The position numbers and the translations under genes were made by a program. From Roseateles noduli (lineage in GTDB: Bacteria > Pseudomonadota > Gammaproteobacteria > Burkholderiales > Burkholderiaceae_C): a DNA stretch of 64,000 nucleotides. Shown here one piece after another: positions 33,278 to 44,145 of this stretch. The notes beneath the pieces were generated by a model. It saw nothing but the letters and a program-made list of their open reading frames with translations. It was not told where the DNA came from and searched no databases. Where the stretch lies: the NCBI GenBank assembly GCA_002205125.1, contig NIOE01000013.1:186001-250000 (forward strand), in the 5' to 3' direction. How positions within the stretch are numbered: the stretch's first letter is position 1; the number at the start of each line of letters is the position of its first letter.

Positions 33278-33460
33278 TCTGGACTCACTGTGAGGGGAAG
33301 CGCGGATTATAGGAAGGCGCGGGGCCAGGTCTGTCCGTGACGTCCGCGCCTTCGCACGAGAGCGCCCTCAAAGCCTCTGCGGCGCCTCGCGAAGACCTCT
33401 CCAGTGTCGCTCGGATGCCTCGCAGGGCCGGTGGCTACGGGCTTCGCGACGCATCAGGGT

Positions 33461-33490
33461 TTGCATCGATGCCGGGGTCTGTGCTACATT
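33461..33490 (+). promoter_or_regulatory. Candidate sigma-70 promoter of rplU-rpmA
   Basis: TTGCAT (33461-33466) and TACATT (33485-33490) are separated by 18 bases, about 105 bases upstream of rplU. This is a good match to -35/-10 consensus and implies a leader of roughly 100 nt. Confidence 0.55.
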
Positions 33491-33498
33491 CTTGGGCT

Positions 33499-33522
33499 CC
33501 GCATCTGTGTGCGGTGTTTTTT
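33499..33522 (+). promoter_or_regulatory. Terminator-like hairpin in rplU leader
   Basis: CCGCAT/GTGCGG (one G-U pair) with loop CTGT is followed by TGTTTTTT. It sits just after the predicted transcription start and before rplU. It looks like a weak intrinsic terminator or attenuator, possibly for ribosomal-protein feedback. Confidence 0.45.
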
Positions 33523-33594
33523 CTTGGGCGGTCGATGGATGCCTCCGGTTGTTTCGGGGGTGCCGACGAGCCGCTCTCATGTGAAAGGGCTGAT

Positions 33595-33906
33595 ATGTAC
33601 GCGGTCATAAAAACCGGCGGCAAGCAATACAAGGTTGCTGCTGGCGAAAAGATCAAGGTAGAACAGATTGCTGCGGAAGTTGGCCAAGAGATCGTGATTG
33701 ACCAGGTGCTGGCCGTCGGAAACGGCGCGGACCTGAAGATCGGGACTCCCTTGGTTGCGGGTGCAAGCGTCAAGGCCACCGTGGTGGCGCATGGCAAGCA
33801 CGACAAGGTGCGCATCTTCAAGCTGCGTCGTCGCAAGCACTACAAGAAGAGCCAAGGCCATCGCCAGACGTTCACCGAGCTGGAAATCAGCGCGGTCAAC
33901 GGCTGA
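33595..33906 (+). CDS. rplU: 50S ribosomal protein L21
   Basis: This 103-residue protein starts [14 protein letters not shown] and contains [21 protein letters not shown], both diagnostic of bacterial L21, a 23S rRNA-binding protein of the large subunit. The ATG is at 33595; longer in-frame upstream sequence is the untranslated leader. GAAAGGG provides the ribosome-binding site. It is followed 38 bases later by rpmA. Confidence 0.97.
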   Translation: MYAVIKTGGKQYKVAAGEKIKVEQIAAEVGQEIVIDQVLAVGNGADLKIGTPLVAGASVKATVVAHGKHDKVRIFKLRRRKHYKKSQGHRQTFTELEISAVNG

Positions 33907-33944
33907 ATCTTTGACTCTCTCGTAATCTGATCAAGGAGTAATCC

Positions 33945-34202
33945 ATGGCACAGAAAAAGGGCGGCGGCTCAACACGAAATGGCCGCGACTCGAAGCCGAA
34001 GATGCTGGGCGTCAAGGTGTACGGCGGCCAGACCATCTCGGCGGGCTCGATCATCGTCCGCCAACGCGGCACGAAGTTCCACGCCGGTACCAACGTGGGC
34101 ATGGGCAAGGACCACACGCTGTTCGCGCTGATCGACGGCACGGTGTCCTTCACCGTCAAGGGCGAAAACAGCCGCTCCACGGTCGTCGTCACGGCGATCT
34201 GA
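33945..34202 (+). CDS. rpmA: 50S ribosomal protein L27
   Basis: This 85-residue protein starts [19 protein letters not shown]; its N-terminal tail reaches the peptidyl-transferase centre. [22 protein letters not shown] is typical. AAGGAG precedes the ATG. It is co-transcribed with rplU. Confidence 0.97.
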   Translation: MAQKKGGGSTRNGRDSKPKMLGVKVYGGQTISAGSIIVRQRGTKFHAGTNVGMGKDHTLFALIDGTVSFTVKGENSRSTVVVTAI

Positions 34203-34229
34203 GCGACTTGATGTCCTGACGCCGCGACG

Positions 34230-34294
34230 CGGGAGACCTGGTCTCCCGTGTCCGGCGGACCCAGAGCCCCGGCTTCGTCCGGGGCTTTGTTCTT
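34230..34294 (+). terminator. Tandem hairpins after rpmA
   Basis: The first hairpin is CGGGAGAC-CTG-GTCTCCCG (34230-34248). The second is AGCCCCGG-CTTCGT-CCGGGGCT (34265-34286), followed by TTGTTCTTT. The second has the form of an intrinsic terminator, which would separate rplU-rpmA from obgE or allow partial read-through. Confidence 0.75.
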
Positions 34295-34427
34295 TCTCGG
34301 GGCCCGATCCCGTCGGGCGCCGCGCCGACCGTGAGTCCGGCGAAACCTGACTCGCACCGATTCAAAGCATGGCCTCGCGCGGGAGCGCGGGGGCGTGAAT
34401 TACGATAGCCCCGCTCTCCGGGACTGA

Positions 34428-35642
<1,215 letters not shown>

Positions 35643-35681
35643 CTTCCGTCTTCGACCTCTCGGCTCCCTGATCCTCGACGC

Positions 35682-36839
35682 ATGAGCAACGGCAATCTGA
35701 CTGGCAATCTCGGCGCTGAACCGGCTGGTGTCCTCAAGGACGCGCGACGCATCGTCGTGAAGGTCGGTTCCAGTCTCGTGACCAACGAGGGCCGCGGCGT
35801 CGACGCCGAGGCGATCGGCAACTGGTGCCGGCAGCTCGCGGAGCTGGCGCGCGAGGGCCGCGAGGTCGTGATGGTGTCCAGCGGCGCGATCGCCGAAGGC
35901 ATGAAGCGCCTGGGCTGGGCGAGCCGCCCGAAGGAGCTGCACGAGCTGCAGGCCGCGGCGGCCGTCGGGCAGATGGGCCTGGCGCAGATGTACGAGACCA
36001 AGCTGCGCGAGCAGGGCCTCACCAGCGCGCAGGTGCTGCTGACGCATGCCGACCTGGCCGACCGCGAGCGCTACCTGAATGCGCGCTCGACGCTGCTGGC
36101 GCTGCTGCAGCATCGCGTGGTGCCGGTGATCAACGAGAACGACACCGTCGTCAACGACGAGATCAAGTTCGGCGACAACGACACGCTGGGCGCGCTGGTC
36201 GCCAACCTGGTCGAGGCCGATGCGCTGGTGATCCTCACGGACCAGAAGGGCTTGTATTCGGCCGATCCGCGCAAGGATCCGAACGCCCGCTTCATCGACC
36301 GCGCGACGGCCGGCAAGCCCGAGCTCGAGGAGATGGCCGGTGGTGCCGGTTCCAGCATCGGGCGCGGCGGCATGATCACCAAGATCCTGGCCGCCAAGCG
36401 CGCGGCCAGCAGCGGCGCGAACACCGTGATCGCCTGGGGCCGCGAGCCCGACGTCCTGCTTCGACTGGCCGCCGGCGAGGCGATCGGCACGGCGCTGATG
36501 GCGTCCACCGCCAAGCTCGCGGCGCGCAAGCAGTGGATGGTCGATCACCTGCAGCTGCGCGGGAAGGTCGTCGTCGATGCCGGTGCCGCGATCAAGCTGC
36601 GGGAAGAGGGCAAGAGCCTGCTGCCGATCGGCGTGCAGGAGGTGTCGGGCGAATTCCATCGCGGCGACGTCATCGCGGTGGTCGACCTCGCCGGGCAGGA
36701 GCTCGCACGCGGGCTGACCAACTACGGCAGCGCCGAAGCGCGCCTGATCGCGCGCAAGCCGTCGTTCGACATCGAGCGCGTGCTGGGCTACGCGGCCGAG
36801 CCGGAGCTGATCCACCGCGACAACCTCGTGCTGCGCTGA
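35682..36839 (+). CDS. proB: Glutamate 5-kinase
   Basis: This 385-residue enzyme phosphorylates glutamate in the first step of proline synthesis. The amino-acid kinase domain shows [13 protein letters not shown] near residue 23, [11 protein letters not shown], and [25 protein letters not shown], followed by a C-terminal PUA domain from about residue 285. It starts 39 bases after obgE and probably belongs to the same transcript. Confidence 0.97.
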   Translation: MSNGNLTGNLGAEPAGVLKDARRIVVKVGSSLVTNEGRGVDAEAIGNWCRQLAELAREGREVVMVSSGAIAEGMKRLGWASRPKELHELQAAAAVGQMGLAQMYETKLREQGLTSAQVLLTHADLADRERYLNARSTLLALLQHRVVPVINENDTVVNDEIKFGDNDTLGALVANLVEADALVILTDQKGLYSADPRKDPNARFIDRATAGKPELEEMAGGAGSSIGRGGMITKILAAKRAASSGANTVIAWGREPDVLLRLAAGEAIGTALMASTAKLAARKQWMVDHLQLRGKVVVDAGAAIKLREEGKSLLPIGVQEVSGEFHRGDVIAVVDLAGQELARGLTNYGSAEARLIARKPSFDIERVLGYAAEPELIHRDNLVLR

Positions 36840-36884
36840 AGCAGCAGTCGCGCGCTGCTGAAGCGCGCAGCCACCCACCATGAA

Positions 36885-36908
36885 CAAAGGCGCCCGAGGG
36901 CGCCTTTG
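36885..36908. terminator. Hairpin between convergent proB and rppH
   Basis: CAAAGGCGCC/GGCGCCTTTG is a 10-bp stem with loop CGAG lying between two convergent genes. The stem itself ends in A/T pairs, so it can serve as a weak bidirectional terminator. Confidence 0.65.
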
Positions 36909-36936
36909 TCATGTCCGCGTCGTCGGCGGCGAGTGC

Positions 36937-37662
36937 TCAATCCTTCGGAGGCTCCACCGGACCGCCGTGCCCGGCGCCCGGCGGCGCGATCTCGCGACCG
37001 TCGTGCGAGTCCTGATGCGCGGTTTCCACCTGTGCCGGACCGCCATGGTCCTGAGGCCGGTGATCGAAGCGCTCATGCCGGTGATGCTCCTGATCCCCGT
37101 GATGGTCGCCGTGGTCTCCGTGCCCGCCATGACGGTCGCCGCGCGGCGGCGGCCGCATGCCGGCGCGCAGATAGCGGTTGTGGTGGTTCAGACGCGGCAG
37201 GAAGCGCGCGAGTTCCGTCAGCGCCATCTGATACACGCCGCGCTTGAACTCGATCACAGCCTCGAGCGGCACCCAGTACTCATTCCAACGCCAGGCGTCG
37301 AACTCGGGGTGGTCGGTCGCCCGCAGATTCATGTCGCTGTCGCGACCCATCATCTGCAGCAGGAACCAGATCTGTTTCTGCCCGCGGTAGTGCCCGCGCG
37401 CGTCGCGCCGGATGAAGTGGTCCGGGACTTCATAACGTAGCCAGTCCCGCGTGCGCGCGATGATGCGCACGTGGTCCGCAGTGAGGCCCACTTCCTCATG
37501 CAGCTCTCTGAACATCGCCTGCTCGGGCGTCTCTCCATGCTTGATGCCCCCTTGGGGGAACTGCCAAGAATGGGTGCGTATGCGCTTGCCCCAGAACACC
37601 TCGTTCTTGTGGTTGAGCAGGATGATGCCGACGTTGGGCCGGAAGCCTTCACGGTCGAGCAT
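36937..37662 (-). CDS. rppH: RNA pyrophosphohydrolase with His-rich tail
   Basis: This 241-residue Nudix hydrolase removes pyrophosphate from mRNA 5' ends to trigger decay. The N-terminus [17 protein letters not shown] and the Nudix box [22 protein letters not shown] (38-59) are diagnostic, as is WFLLQ near residue 99. After about residue 170 the protein has a 70-residue tail rich in His, Gly, Asp and Pro (for example [14 protein letters not shown]). E. coli RppH is about 176 residues, so the tail is an addition. The ATG at 37662 has AAGG upstream; a TTG two codons earlier is an alternative. Confidence 0.94.
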   Translation of the reverse strand: MLDREGFRPNVGIILLNHKNEVFWGKRIRTHSWQFPQGGIKHGETPEQAMFRELHEEVGLTADHVRIIARTRDWLRYEVPDHFIRRDARGHYRGQKQIWFLLQMMGRDSDMNLRATDHPEFDAWRWNEYWVPLEAVIEFKRGVYQMALTELARFLPRLNHHNRYLRAGMRPPPRGDRHGGHGDHGDHHGDQEHHRHERFDHRPQDHGGPAQVETAHQDSHDGREIAPPGAGHGGPVEPPKD

Positions 37663-37798
37663 AATCAACCTTCAAATCATTCGTTGGATTGATTATTGCA
37701 CCGGGGCTGCGACCCGGCGCGATCATCGCTAACCCTCGGTGATTCACGGTTTTTTCCGCGGCGGCCCGGCTGACCGCGGACTTTTATTTTCTGCGCCC

Positions 37799-39541
37799 AT
37801 GAAAGCCTCCCAGTTCTTCATCTCCACGCTCAAGGAAGCGCCCGCCGATGCGGAAATCGTCAGCCACAAACTGATGATGCGGGCCGGCATGATCAAGCGC
37901 CTGGGCGCCGGCATCTACAACTACATGCCGATGGGCCTGCGTGTGATCCGCAAGGTGGAGAACATCATCCGCGGCGAGATGAACCGCGCCGGCGCGGTCG
38001 AGCTGCTGATGCCGGTCGTGCAACCGGCCGAGCTGTGGCAGGAGACGGGCCGCTTCGACAAGATGGGTCCTGAGTTGCTGCGCGTGAAGGACCGCCACGG
38101 GCGCGACTTCATCATCCAGCCGACGTCGGAAGAAGTCATCACCGACATCGCGCGCCAGGAGCTGCGCAGCTACAAGCAGCTGCCGAAGAATTTCTATCAC
38201 ATCCAGACGAAGTTTCGCGACGAACGCCGGCCCCGCTTCGGGATCATGCGCGGCCGCGAGTTCACGATGAAGGATGCGTACTCGTTCGACCGCGACAAGG
38301 ATGCAGCGGGCCGCAGCTATGACGCGATGTACGCGGCCTACGGCCGGATCTTCGACCGGCTGGGCCTGCAGTACCGCGCCGTGGCGGCGGACACCGGCGC
38401 CATCGGCGGCGACCGCTCGCATGAGTTCCAGGTCATCGCCGAGACCGGCGAAGATGCGATCATCTACTGCCCGACCAGCGACTACGCGGCCAACATCGAG
38501 CTGGCCGAGGCGCTGTCGCTGATCGCCACGCGCGGTGCCGCGACGCAGCCGCTGACGAAGACGCCGACGCCCGGCAAGGCCACCTGCGCCGACGTCGCCG
38601 AACTGCTGAAGCTGCCGCTGTCGCAGACGGTGAAGTCGCTGGTGCTGGCGACCGACGAGCTCGACGACGAGGGCAACATCGTCAAGTCGCAGGTCTGGCT
38701 GCTGCTGGTCCGCGGCGACCACGACCTGAACGAAGTGAAGGTCGGCAAGCTGGAAGGCCTGAAGGGCGGCTTCCGCTTCGCCACCGCCGCCGAGATCGAC
38801 ACCCACTTCGGCTGCAAGCCCGGCTACCTGGGTCCGATCGGCCTGAAGCAGCCGCTGAAGATCATCGCGGACCGGACTGTGGCCCACATGGCGGACTTCG
38901 TCTGCGGCGCCAACGAGGCCGACTTCCACTTCACCGGCGCGAACTGGGGCCGCGACCTGCCCGAGCCCGACCTGGTGGCCGACATCCGCAACGTCGTCGA
39001 GGGCGATCCCTCGCCGGACGGCAAGGGCGTGCTGGCGATCCAGCGCGGCATCGAGGTCGGCCATGTCTTCTATCTCGGCACGAAGTATTCGGCCGCGATG
39101 AACGCGAGCTACCTCGACGAGACCGGCAAGCCCCAACTGATGGAGATGGGCTGCTACGGCATCGGCGTGACCCGCATCCTGGGCGCGGCAATCGAGCAGA
39201 ACCATGACGAGCGCGGCATCGTCTGGCCTGACGCGATCGCGCCGTTCACCGTCGTGGTCTGCCCGATCGGCATGGACCGCAACGAGGACGTGAAGGCCGC
39301 CGCGACCAAGCTGCACGAAGAGCTGCTGGACCTGGGCATCGACGTGCTGCTGGACGACCGCGGCGAGCGCCCCGGCGCGATGTTCGCGGACTGGGAGCTG
39401 GTCGGCGTGCCGCATCGCGTGGTGATCTCCGACCGCGGCCTCAAGGAAGGCCAGGTCGAGTACCAGGGCCGCCGCGATGCCGCCGCCACCAAGCTGGCGC
39501 TGGCCGATGTCGTCGCTCACCTGAAGCAACGACTCGCGTGA
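37799..39541 (+). CDS. proS: Prolyl-tRNA synthetase (bacterial type)
   Basis: This 580-residue class II synthetase charges tRNA-Pro. It begins [19 protein letters not shown]; motif 2 is [25 protein letters not shown], and motif 3 includes [14 protein letters not shown] YbaK-like editing insertion lies between motifs 2 and 3 (around residues 230-390, with the KSLVLA region). The ATG at 37799 matches the family; an upstream ATG would add 20 atypical residues. It reads divergently from rppH. Confidence 0.97.
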   Translation: MKASQFFISTLKEAPADAEIVSHKLMMRAGMIKRLGAGIYNYMPMGLRVIRKVENIIRGEMNRAGAVELLMPVVQPAELWQETGRFDKMGPELLRVKDRHGRDFIIQPTSEEVITDIARQELRSYKQLPKNFYHIQTKFRDERRPRFGIMRGREFTMKDAYSFDRDKDAAGRSYDAMYAAYGRIFDRLGLQYRAVAADTGAIGGDRSHEFQVIAETGEDAIIYCPTSDYAANIELAEALSLIATRGAATQPLTKTPTPGKATCADVAELLKLPLSQTVKSLVLATDELDDEGNIVKSQVWLLLVRGDHDLNEVKVGKLEGLKGGFRFATAAEIDTHFGCKPGYLGPIGLKQPLKIIADRTVAHMADFVCGANEADFHFTGANWGRDLPEPDLVADIRNVVEGDPSPDGKGVLAIQRGIEVGHVFYLGTKYSAAMNASYLDETGKPQLMEMGCYGIGVTRILGAAIEQNHDERGIVWPDAIAPFTVVVCPIGMDRNEDVKAAATKLHEELLDLGIDVLLDDRGERPGAMFADWELVGVPHRVVISDRGLKEGQVEYQGRRDAAATKLALADVVAHLKQRLA

Positions 39542-40638
39542 GTCCGGCCCGTCCGCCGCAGCGTGTCGCGGCGGTGGACGCGCTGCGCGCGCTGGCGTTG
39601 TTCCCGGTGATCGCGGTCAACTGGGTGGGCTATCCGGCGCTGCCGGATGCCGGTCCGCTCAGTCCCCCGGCGCCTGCCGACGGGCTTGTCGCCCAGGTCA
39701 TCTCCTGGTTCCTGCACGCGCTCATCGCGGGCAAAGGCATTGCGCTGCTGGCCTTCCTGTTCGGCTACAGCCAGGGCCTGTCCCAGTCGCGTGGCGAAGA
39801 GGCGCTGGGCAAGCGTCGGCGGCGTCTCGCGAAGCTGCTGACGCTCGGCCTGCTGCACGGCACGCTGCTCTACATGGGCGACATCCTGACGCTCTACGCG
39901 GTCTCCGGCTCCGTGCTGGCGATCTGGGCCGGGCATTCCATGGGGATGTTGAAGGTCCGGCTGCGGGTCCTTGTCGGACTGGAACTTGCGGTGATCGCGC
40001 TCACGATGCTCATGGCCAGCATGCCGCTGTCGGGCGAGCCGTCGCTGTCGATGTCGGCACCGGCGGCGTGGGGAGACTGGACGCTGCGCAACGCGGGCCA
40101 CTTCATCGCGTCGACCATCGCCTTCGCCACGCTGGGCCTGCCCACGCCGCTGCTGCTGATGACCGCGGGACTGATGGCGGCGCGTCTGCGGCTGTTCTCC
40201 CACCCGCGCTGGGAGTCCGCCTTGCGCCGTTGGTCGCGTCGCTGGCTGTGGCCGGCGGTGGTGGTGAACATCGCGTTCGCCTCGCTGCTCTGGCCCGGGC
40301 TGCGCGATGGCGACAGCTACGTCACCAGCCGCTATGCGATCTTCTATCTCTATCCGACGATGCTGCTGCTGAGCGCCGCCGTGCCCGCGCTGGTGCTGCG
40401 CCTGCGCCGCGATCCGCGGTTGCTGGACGCGCTCGCGCCGCTGGGGCGGCACACGCTCAGCCTGTACCTGTTCAGCTCGGTGTTGAGCTTCTCGCTCTTC
40501 AGCGGCGCTGGCCTCGCGTGGCAGCCGGGGACGGTGCTGGCGGCCGGTCTGGCACTCGCCTATTGGACCGGCGGCCTGCTGCTCGCGCGCGTGCGCGGTC
40601 CGCGACCTTTGCCGCTGGAACGCTGGCTCGCCCGCTGA
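39538..40638 (+). CDS. DUF418-family membrane protein
   Basis: This 366-residue integral membrane protein has about eight to ten hydrophobic segments. Its start [21 protein letters not shown] and C-terminal [16 protein letters not shown] region resemble the DUF418/YeiB family, whose function is not settled. The GTG start overlaps the proS stop as GTGA, so translation appears coupled to proS. No link to prolyl-tRNA synthesis is suggested by its sequence. Confidence 0.75.
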   Translation: MSPARPPQRVAAVDALRALALFPVIAVNWVGYPALPDAGPLSPPAPADGLVAQVISWFLHALIAGKGIALLAFLFGYSQGLSQSRGEEALGKRRRRLAKLLTLGLLHGTLLYMGDILTLYAVSGSVLAIWAGHSMGMLKVRLRVLVGLELAVIALTMLMASMPLSGEPSLSMSAPAAWGDWTLRNAGHFIASTIAFATLGLPTPLLLMTAGLMAARLRLFSHPRWESALRRWSRRWLWPAVVVNIAFASLLWPGLRDGDSYVTSRYAIFYLYPTMLLLSAAVPALVLRLRRDPRLLDALAPLGRHTLSLYLFSSVLSFSLFSGAGLAWQPGTVLAAGLALAYWTGGLLLARVRGPRPLPLERWLAR

Positions 40639-40733
40639 CGGCGGCGGCGCGCGCCGTTATGCTGCCGCGCCTCGGCCTCTCGCTTGTCGATCGAGTTCCG
40701 ATTTCCCCTGATCCCCTGATCTCCGCCGTTCCC

Positions 40734-41375
40734 GTGACTGACTCTGGCTTCAAGACGATTGCTCCCACCTCGCGCCGCGCGCTGCTGCTCGCCGGCGCGG
40801 CCAGTTGCCTGCCGCGTCCGGCGTTCGCCGGCGCCCAGGTGGAGGAGCCGCTGGCCGATGCGGTCCGCTCCGCGATGTCGGCCGCGATCGCCTCGGACGC
40901 GCCGCCCAAGCCGTATTTCGACTCGATCGAGCCGCGCCTGGCCTACTTGCGCTGGCTCGGCGAGATGAGCGAGCGCATGAAGCGCAAGAAGAGCGAGACC
41001 CAGGTGCGGATCGAGTTCCTGGAGACCCTCTGGTACGAGAGCGCCCGCGCGGGCCTGGAGACCGCGCTGGTGCTGGGCCTGGTGCAGGTGGAGAGCGGCT
41101 TCAAGAAGTACGCGATCAGCGTCGCCGGCGCGCGCGGCTACATGCAGGTGATGCCGTTCTGGATGCGCTCCATCGGCGACGGCCAGGTGTCCCGGCTGTT
41201 CCACATGCAGACCAACCTGCGCTTCGGATGCGTGATCCTGCGGCACTACCTGGACCGCGAGAAGGGCGACCTGTTCCTCGCGCTGGGCCGCTACAACGGC
41301 AGCCGCGGGCGCGCGGAGTATCCGAACATGGTGATGGGCGCCCGCAAGGGCTGGTTGATGCCAGGTCAGGCCTGA
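40734..41375 (+). CDS. Lytic transglycosylase, SLT domain, Tat-like signal
   Basis: This protein of about 213 residues cleaves peptidoglycan glycan strands in the periplasm. The SLT domain has catalytic Glu120 in GLVQVESGFKKYAIS, followed by GARGYMQVMPFW and LALGRYNGSRGRAEYP. The N-terminus from GTG 40734 is TSRRALLLAGAASC, with a twin-arginine pair and a hydrophobic stretch ending AFAGA. An in-frame ATG at 40659 would give a longer n-region and is the alternative start; neither has a clear ribosome-binding site. It ends in a 10-base convergent overlap with ubiX. Confidence 0.85.
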   Translation: MTDSGFKTIAPTSRRALLLAGAASCLPRPAFAGAQVEEPLADAVRSAMSAAIASDAPPKPYFDSIEPRLAYLRWLGEMSERMKRKKSETQVRIEFLETLWYESARAGLETALVLGLVQVESGFKKYAISVAGARGYMQVMPFWMRSIGDGQVSRLFHMQTNLRFGCVILRHYLDREKGDLFLALGRYNGSRGRAEYPNMVMGARKGWLMPGQA

Positions 41376-41959
41376 GGCCGCAGCCCCAGCCACGCCTGCG
41401 GCGTCGCGCCGGGCAACTGGGCCAGTTCGAGCACGCGCTCGACGGTCTCGGCCACCATCTCCTCGATGGAGGTCGGCTTCAGGTACAGCGCCGGCAGCGG
41501 CGGGAAGACGATCCCGCCCATCTCGGTCACCGCGGTCATGTTGCGCAGGTGGGCGAGGTTGAACGGCGTCTCGCGCACCATCAGGATCAGCCGGCGACGC
41601 TCCTTGAGCGTGACGTCGGCGGCGCGGGTCATGAGGTTGTCCGACAGCCCGTGCGCGACCGCGGCGAGCGTGCGCATCGAGCAGGGCGCGATCACCATCG
41701 CGGCGGTCGGGAAGCTGCCGCTGGCGACGCAGGCGCCGATGTCGCCGGGCGCGTAGGCGAAGTCCGCCTCGCGCTCCAGCGCATCGCGCGCGAGTCCCAG
41801 TTCATGGTGGGCGTTGAGCACGCCCGCCGGGCTGAGGACCAGGTGGGTCTCCGCGCCGATCGCGCGGGCCCGTCGCAGCAACTGCAGCCCGTAGGCGGCA
41901 CCGGTCGCGCCGCTGATGCCGACGATCAGGCGCGGCCGCGGTGCCGCCGCGGTGGTCAT
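41366..41959 (-). CDS. ubiX: Flavin prenyltransferase UbiX
   Basis: This 197-residue enzyme attaches a prenyl group to FMN to make the cofactor of UbiD decarboxylases in ubiquinone synthesis. It shows LIVGISGATGAAYGLQLL near residue 10 and the IAPCSMRTLAAVAHGLSDNL region, then RRLILMVRETPFNLAHLRNM. It overlaps the upstream grxD stop by one base (TGATG). It is the last gene of this group and converges on the transglycosylase gene. Confidence 0.95.
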   Translation of the reverse strand: MTTAAAPRPRLIVGISGATGAAYGLQLLRRARAIGAETHLVLSPAGVLNAHHELGLARDALEREADFAYAPGDIGACVASGSFPTAAMVIAPCSMRTLAAVAHGLSDNLMTRAADVTLKERRRLILMVRETPFNLAHLRNMTAVTEMGGIVFPPLPALYLKPTSIEEMVAETVERVLELAQLPGATPQAWLGLRPQA

Positions 41960-42273
41960 CAGGCCTTGGCCAGCAGCTGCTGCAGCTCGCCGCTCTCGTA
42001 CATCTCCATCATGATGTCGGAGCCGCCGACGAATTCGCCGTCGACGTAGAGCTGCGGGATGGTGGGCCAGTTGGCGTAGTCCTTGATGCCCTGGCGGACG
42101 CTCTCGTCCTCGAGCACGTTGAAGGTCTTCAGCTCGCTGGCGCCGCTGGCCTTCAGGATTTGGATCGCGCGGCCGGAGAAGCCGCACATCGGGAACTGCG
42201 CGGTGCCCTTCATGAAGAGCACGATGCGGTTGCCCTTGACCAGGTCGTCGATGCGTTGCTGAACGTCGCTCAT
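41959..42273 (-). CDS. grxD: Monothiol glutaredoxin (Grx4 type)
   Basis: This 104-residue CGFS glutaredoxin handles iron-sulfur cluster transfer with glutathione and BolA partners. The active motif is FPMCGFSGRA; WPTIPQLYVDGEFVGGSDI is the cis-Pro/glutathione region. AGAGGA precedes the ATG. Location between prmC and ubiX is usual in betaproteobacteria, although here an extra outer-membrane protein gene is interposed. Confidence 0.95.
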   Translation of the reverse strand: MSDVQQRIDDLVKGNRIVLFMKGTAQFPMCGFSGRAIQILKASGASELKTFNVLEDESVRQGIKDYANWPTIPQLYVDGEFVGGSDIMMEMYESGELQQLLAKA

Positions 42274-42481
42274 GGCGGAATCCTCTGAAAGCTGATGCAG
42301 GAAGGCGTGTGCGGTGCGCGGCAGGATCCGTTCCGGGGTCCATGGACGTGGAGGGTCACCGAGCCGCGCGATGGGAGGATTATCAAGCAGCGCGCAAGCC
42401 CGCGCTGGGCTGGGCTCAAACCGTGCGCCTTGCCCCAGCCGGGCGGCGCCACCCGGTCGGCTCGATCCGGCGCGGACCGGA

Positions 42482-43099
42482 TCAGAAGCTGTAGCTGACG
42501 CCCAGCTGGATGACCGGCTTGTAGCGCAGGTCCTGGGACAGCTCGGCCTGCGGGGCGCTGTTGCCCAGACGCAGGCTCGAAGCACCGCCGCCCACCACGC
42601 CCACGTCGGCGCTGAAGCCCCAGCCGTTGCGCAGCGAGTAGCTGGTGTAGCCGACGCCCACATAGGAGAGCGACAGGTTGGGCTCGCGTTCCGGTCCGGT
42701 GAGCAGGCTGAGGCTGCGGCGACCGGCCGACAGCGACGGCGTGACCGTCGCGGCCTGGCCCAGCGCCATGCCGGAACTGCTCTGCAGCAGCGACATCGGG
42801 CCCAGCATCAGGCCACCGGTGGCCCGAAGGCCGCCGCGCGTGCCGGCGCCCATGCCGGATCCGGTGAGGTAGTAGTCCGCCAGCAGATTGGCGCTCAACA
42901 CGCGGCTGCCGCTGCGGGCGTCGAAGGAGAGGCTGTCGTTGTCCTGGGACTGGCTCAGCTGCAGCCGGCCCTGCCAGCTGGTGAAGGCCTTGCGGTCCGG
43001 TTTCAGTTGCAGGCCCTGTTGGGCCCACGCGGCACCGACCATGCAGACACTGCCGGCCAGGACCACGGCAAGGCGCAGGAGCAAGGGGGCGGCGCTCAT
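42482..43099 (-). CDS. Predicted outer-membrane beta-barrel protein of unknown function
   Basis: This 205-residue protein has a signal peptide ending GAAWAQ (residue ~27). Alternating hydrophobic strands follow (SGSRVLSANLLADYYLT, PNLSLSYVGVGYTSYSL, GFSADVGVVGGGASSL). The C-terminus is LGVSYSF, with a final Phe as recognised by the BAM complex. I do not recognise a named family. GGGAGA supports the ATG at 43099; an upstream in-frame ATG would add 12 residues. It lies between prmC and grxD on the same strand with its own spacing of about 200 bases on each side, so it may be a separate unit. Confidence 0.75.
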   Translation of the reverse strand: MSAAPLLLRLAVVLAGSVCMVGAAWAQQGLQLKPDRKAFTSWQGRLQLSQSQDNDSLSFDARSGSRVLSANLLADYYLTGSGMGAGTRGGLRATGGLMLGPMSLLQSSSGMALGQAATVTPSLSAGRRSLSLLTGPEREPNLSLSYVGVGYTSYSLRNGWGFSADVGVVGGGASSLRLGNSAPQAELSQDLRYKPVIQLGVSYSF

Positions 43100-43274
43100 G
43101 ACAGGTCTCCCAGACTGACGACAAACCCGTTTCAAGATGGATCAAAACGGGCACCAAGTCAGACCATGCTACGCCCGGGCCGGTTACCGCGCCAGATCGA
43201 GTTGAGGGGGTTTCCAGGCACTGTTGCGGATTCCCGGCGCGGTTTCTCGCAGTGTGGAAACAGTCTGTGAGGCG

Positions 43275-43306
43275 CGCCACATTCCTGTGCGGGCCGCCAC
43301 ATTCCT
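43275..43306. repeat. 12-bp direct repeat after prmC
   Basis: CGCCACATTCCT occurs at 43275-43286 and 43295-43306, twenty bases apart, the second copy touching the prmC stop codon. Purpose unknown; possibly a local duplication. Confidence 0.5.
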
Positions 43307-44145
43307 TACGCCGGCCAGCGGCCGCCGCTGGCGCGGGGTTGACCGCCCAGATCGCGTCGGTTCTCGATGTCGACGAAGCCTCGTGCGCTCAGCAGACCGG
43401 CCACTGCGTCAGCCTGGTCATACCCATGTTCGAGGAGCAGCCATCCGTTCGGACGCAGCCGGGCCGGCGCGCCGTCCACCAGTTCGCGCAGGTCGGCCAG
43501 TCCGTCGCCTTCCGGCGTCAGCGCCATCCGGGGCTCATGACGCAGCGCGTCGAGGTGGTGATCGTCCCCTGCAACGTACGGCGGGTTACTGAGGATCAGG
43601 TCGAATGCCGATTGACCCGCCAGCGGCTCGTACCAGTGGCCGAGGTGGCTGTCGACCGCCAGACCCAGCCGGCGGGCGTTGTCCTGGGCCACGGCGAGGG
43701 CGCCCGCACTCGCATCGACCATCCGGACGTCCGCGTCGGGACGTCGCGACTTGATCGACAGCGCGATCGCTCCGGTGCCGGTGCCCAGGTCGACGACCCG
43801 GGGTGCGGACAGTTCCGCGAGGCGTTCGAGCGCCCATTCCACCAGCACCTCGGTGTCCGGTCGCGGGATCAGCGTGTCCGGCGTGACGCGCAGCATCAGG
43901 CCGAAGAACTCCTTCTCGCCGGTCAGGTAGGCCAGCGGCACGCCGTCGAGCCGGCGGGCGAGCCAGTCCTGGAAGCGCTCCTGCTGGGGCGCATCGAGCG
44001 GATCGGTGTCGTGCGCGATCAGCCACGCGCGCGAGACGCCGAGCAGCGCCTGCAGCAGGTATTGCGCCTCGGCGCGCGGCAGGCCGGCGGCGATGGCGGC
44101 GCGTTCGGCGCCGACGATCGTCAACGCCCCTTCGGCGGTGCTCAT
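43306..44145 (-). CDS. prmC: Release-factor glutamine methyltransferase
   Basis: This 279-residue SAM-dependent enzyme methylates the Gln of the GGQ motif in RF1/RF2. The SAM motif [14 protein letters not shown] and the catalytic [11 protein letters not shown] are present, preceded by [12 protein letters not shown]; the C-terminus has [10 protein letters not shown]. It overlaps prfA, whose product it modifies, by four bases (ATGA). Confidence 0.96.
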   Translation of the reverse strand: MSTAEGALTIVGAERAAIAAGLPRAEAQYLLQALLGVSRAWLIAHDTDPLDAPQQERFQDWLARRLDGVPLAYLTGEKEFFGLMLRVTPDTLIPRPDTEVLVEWALERLAELSAPRVVDLGTGTGAIALSIKSRRPDADVRMVDASAGALAVAQDNARRLGLAVDSHLGHWYEPLAGQSAFDLILSNPPYVAGDDHHLDALRHEPRMALTPEGDGLADLRELVDGAPARLRPNGWLLLEHGYDQADAVAGLLSARGFVDIENRRDLGGQPRASGGRWPA

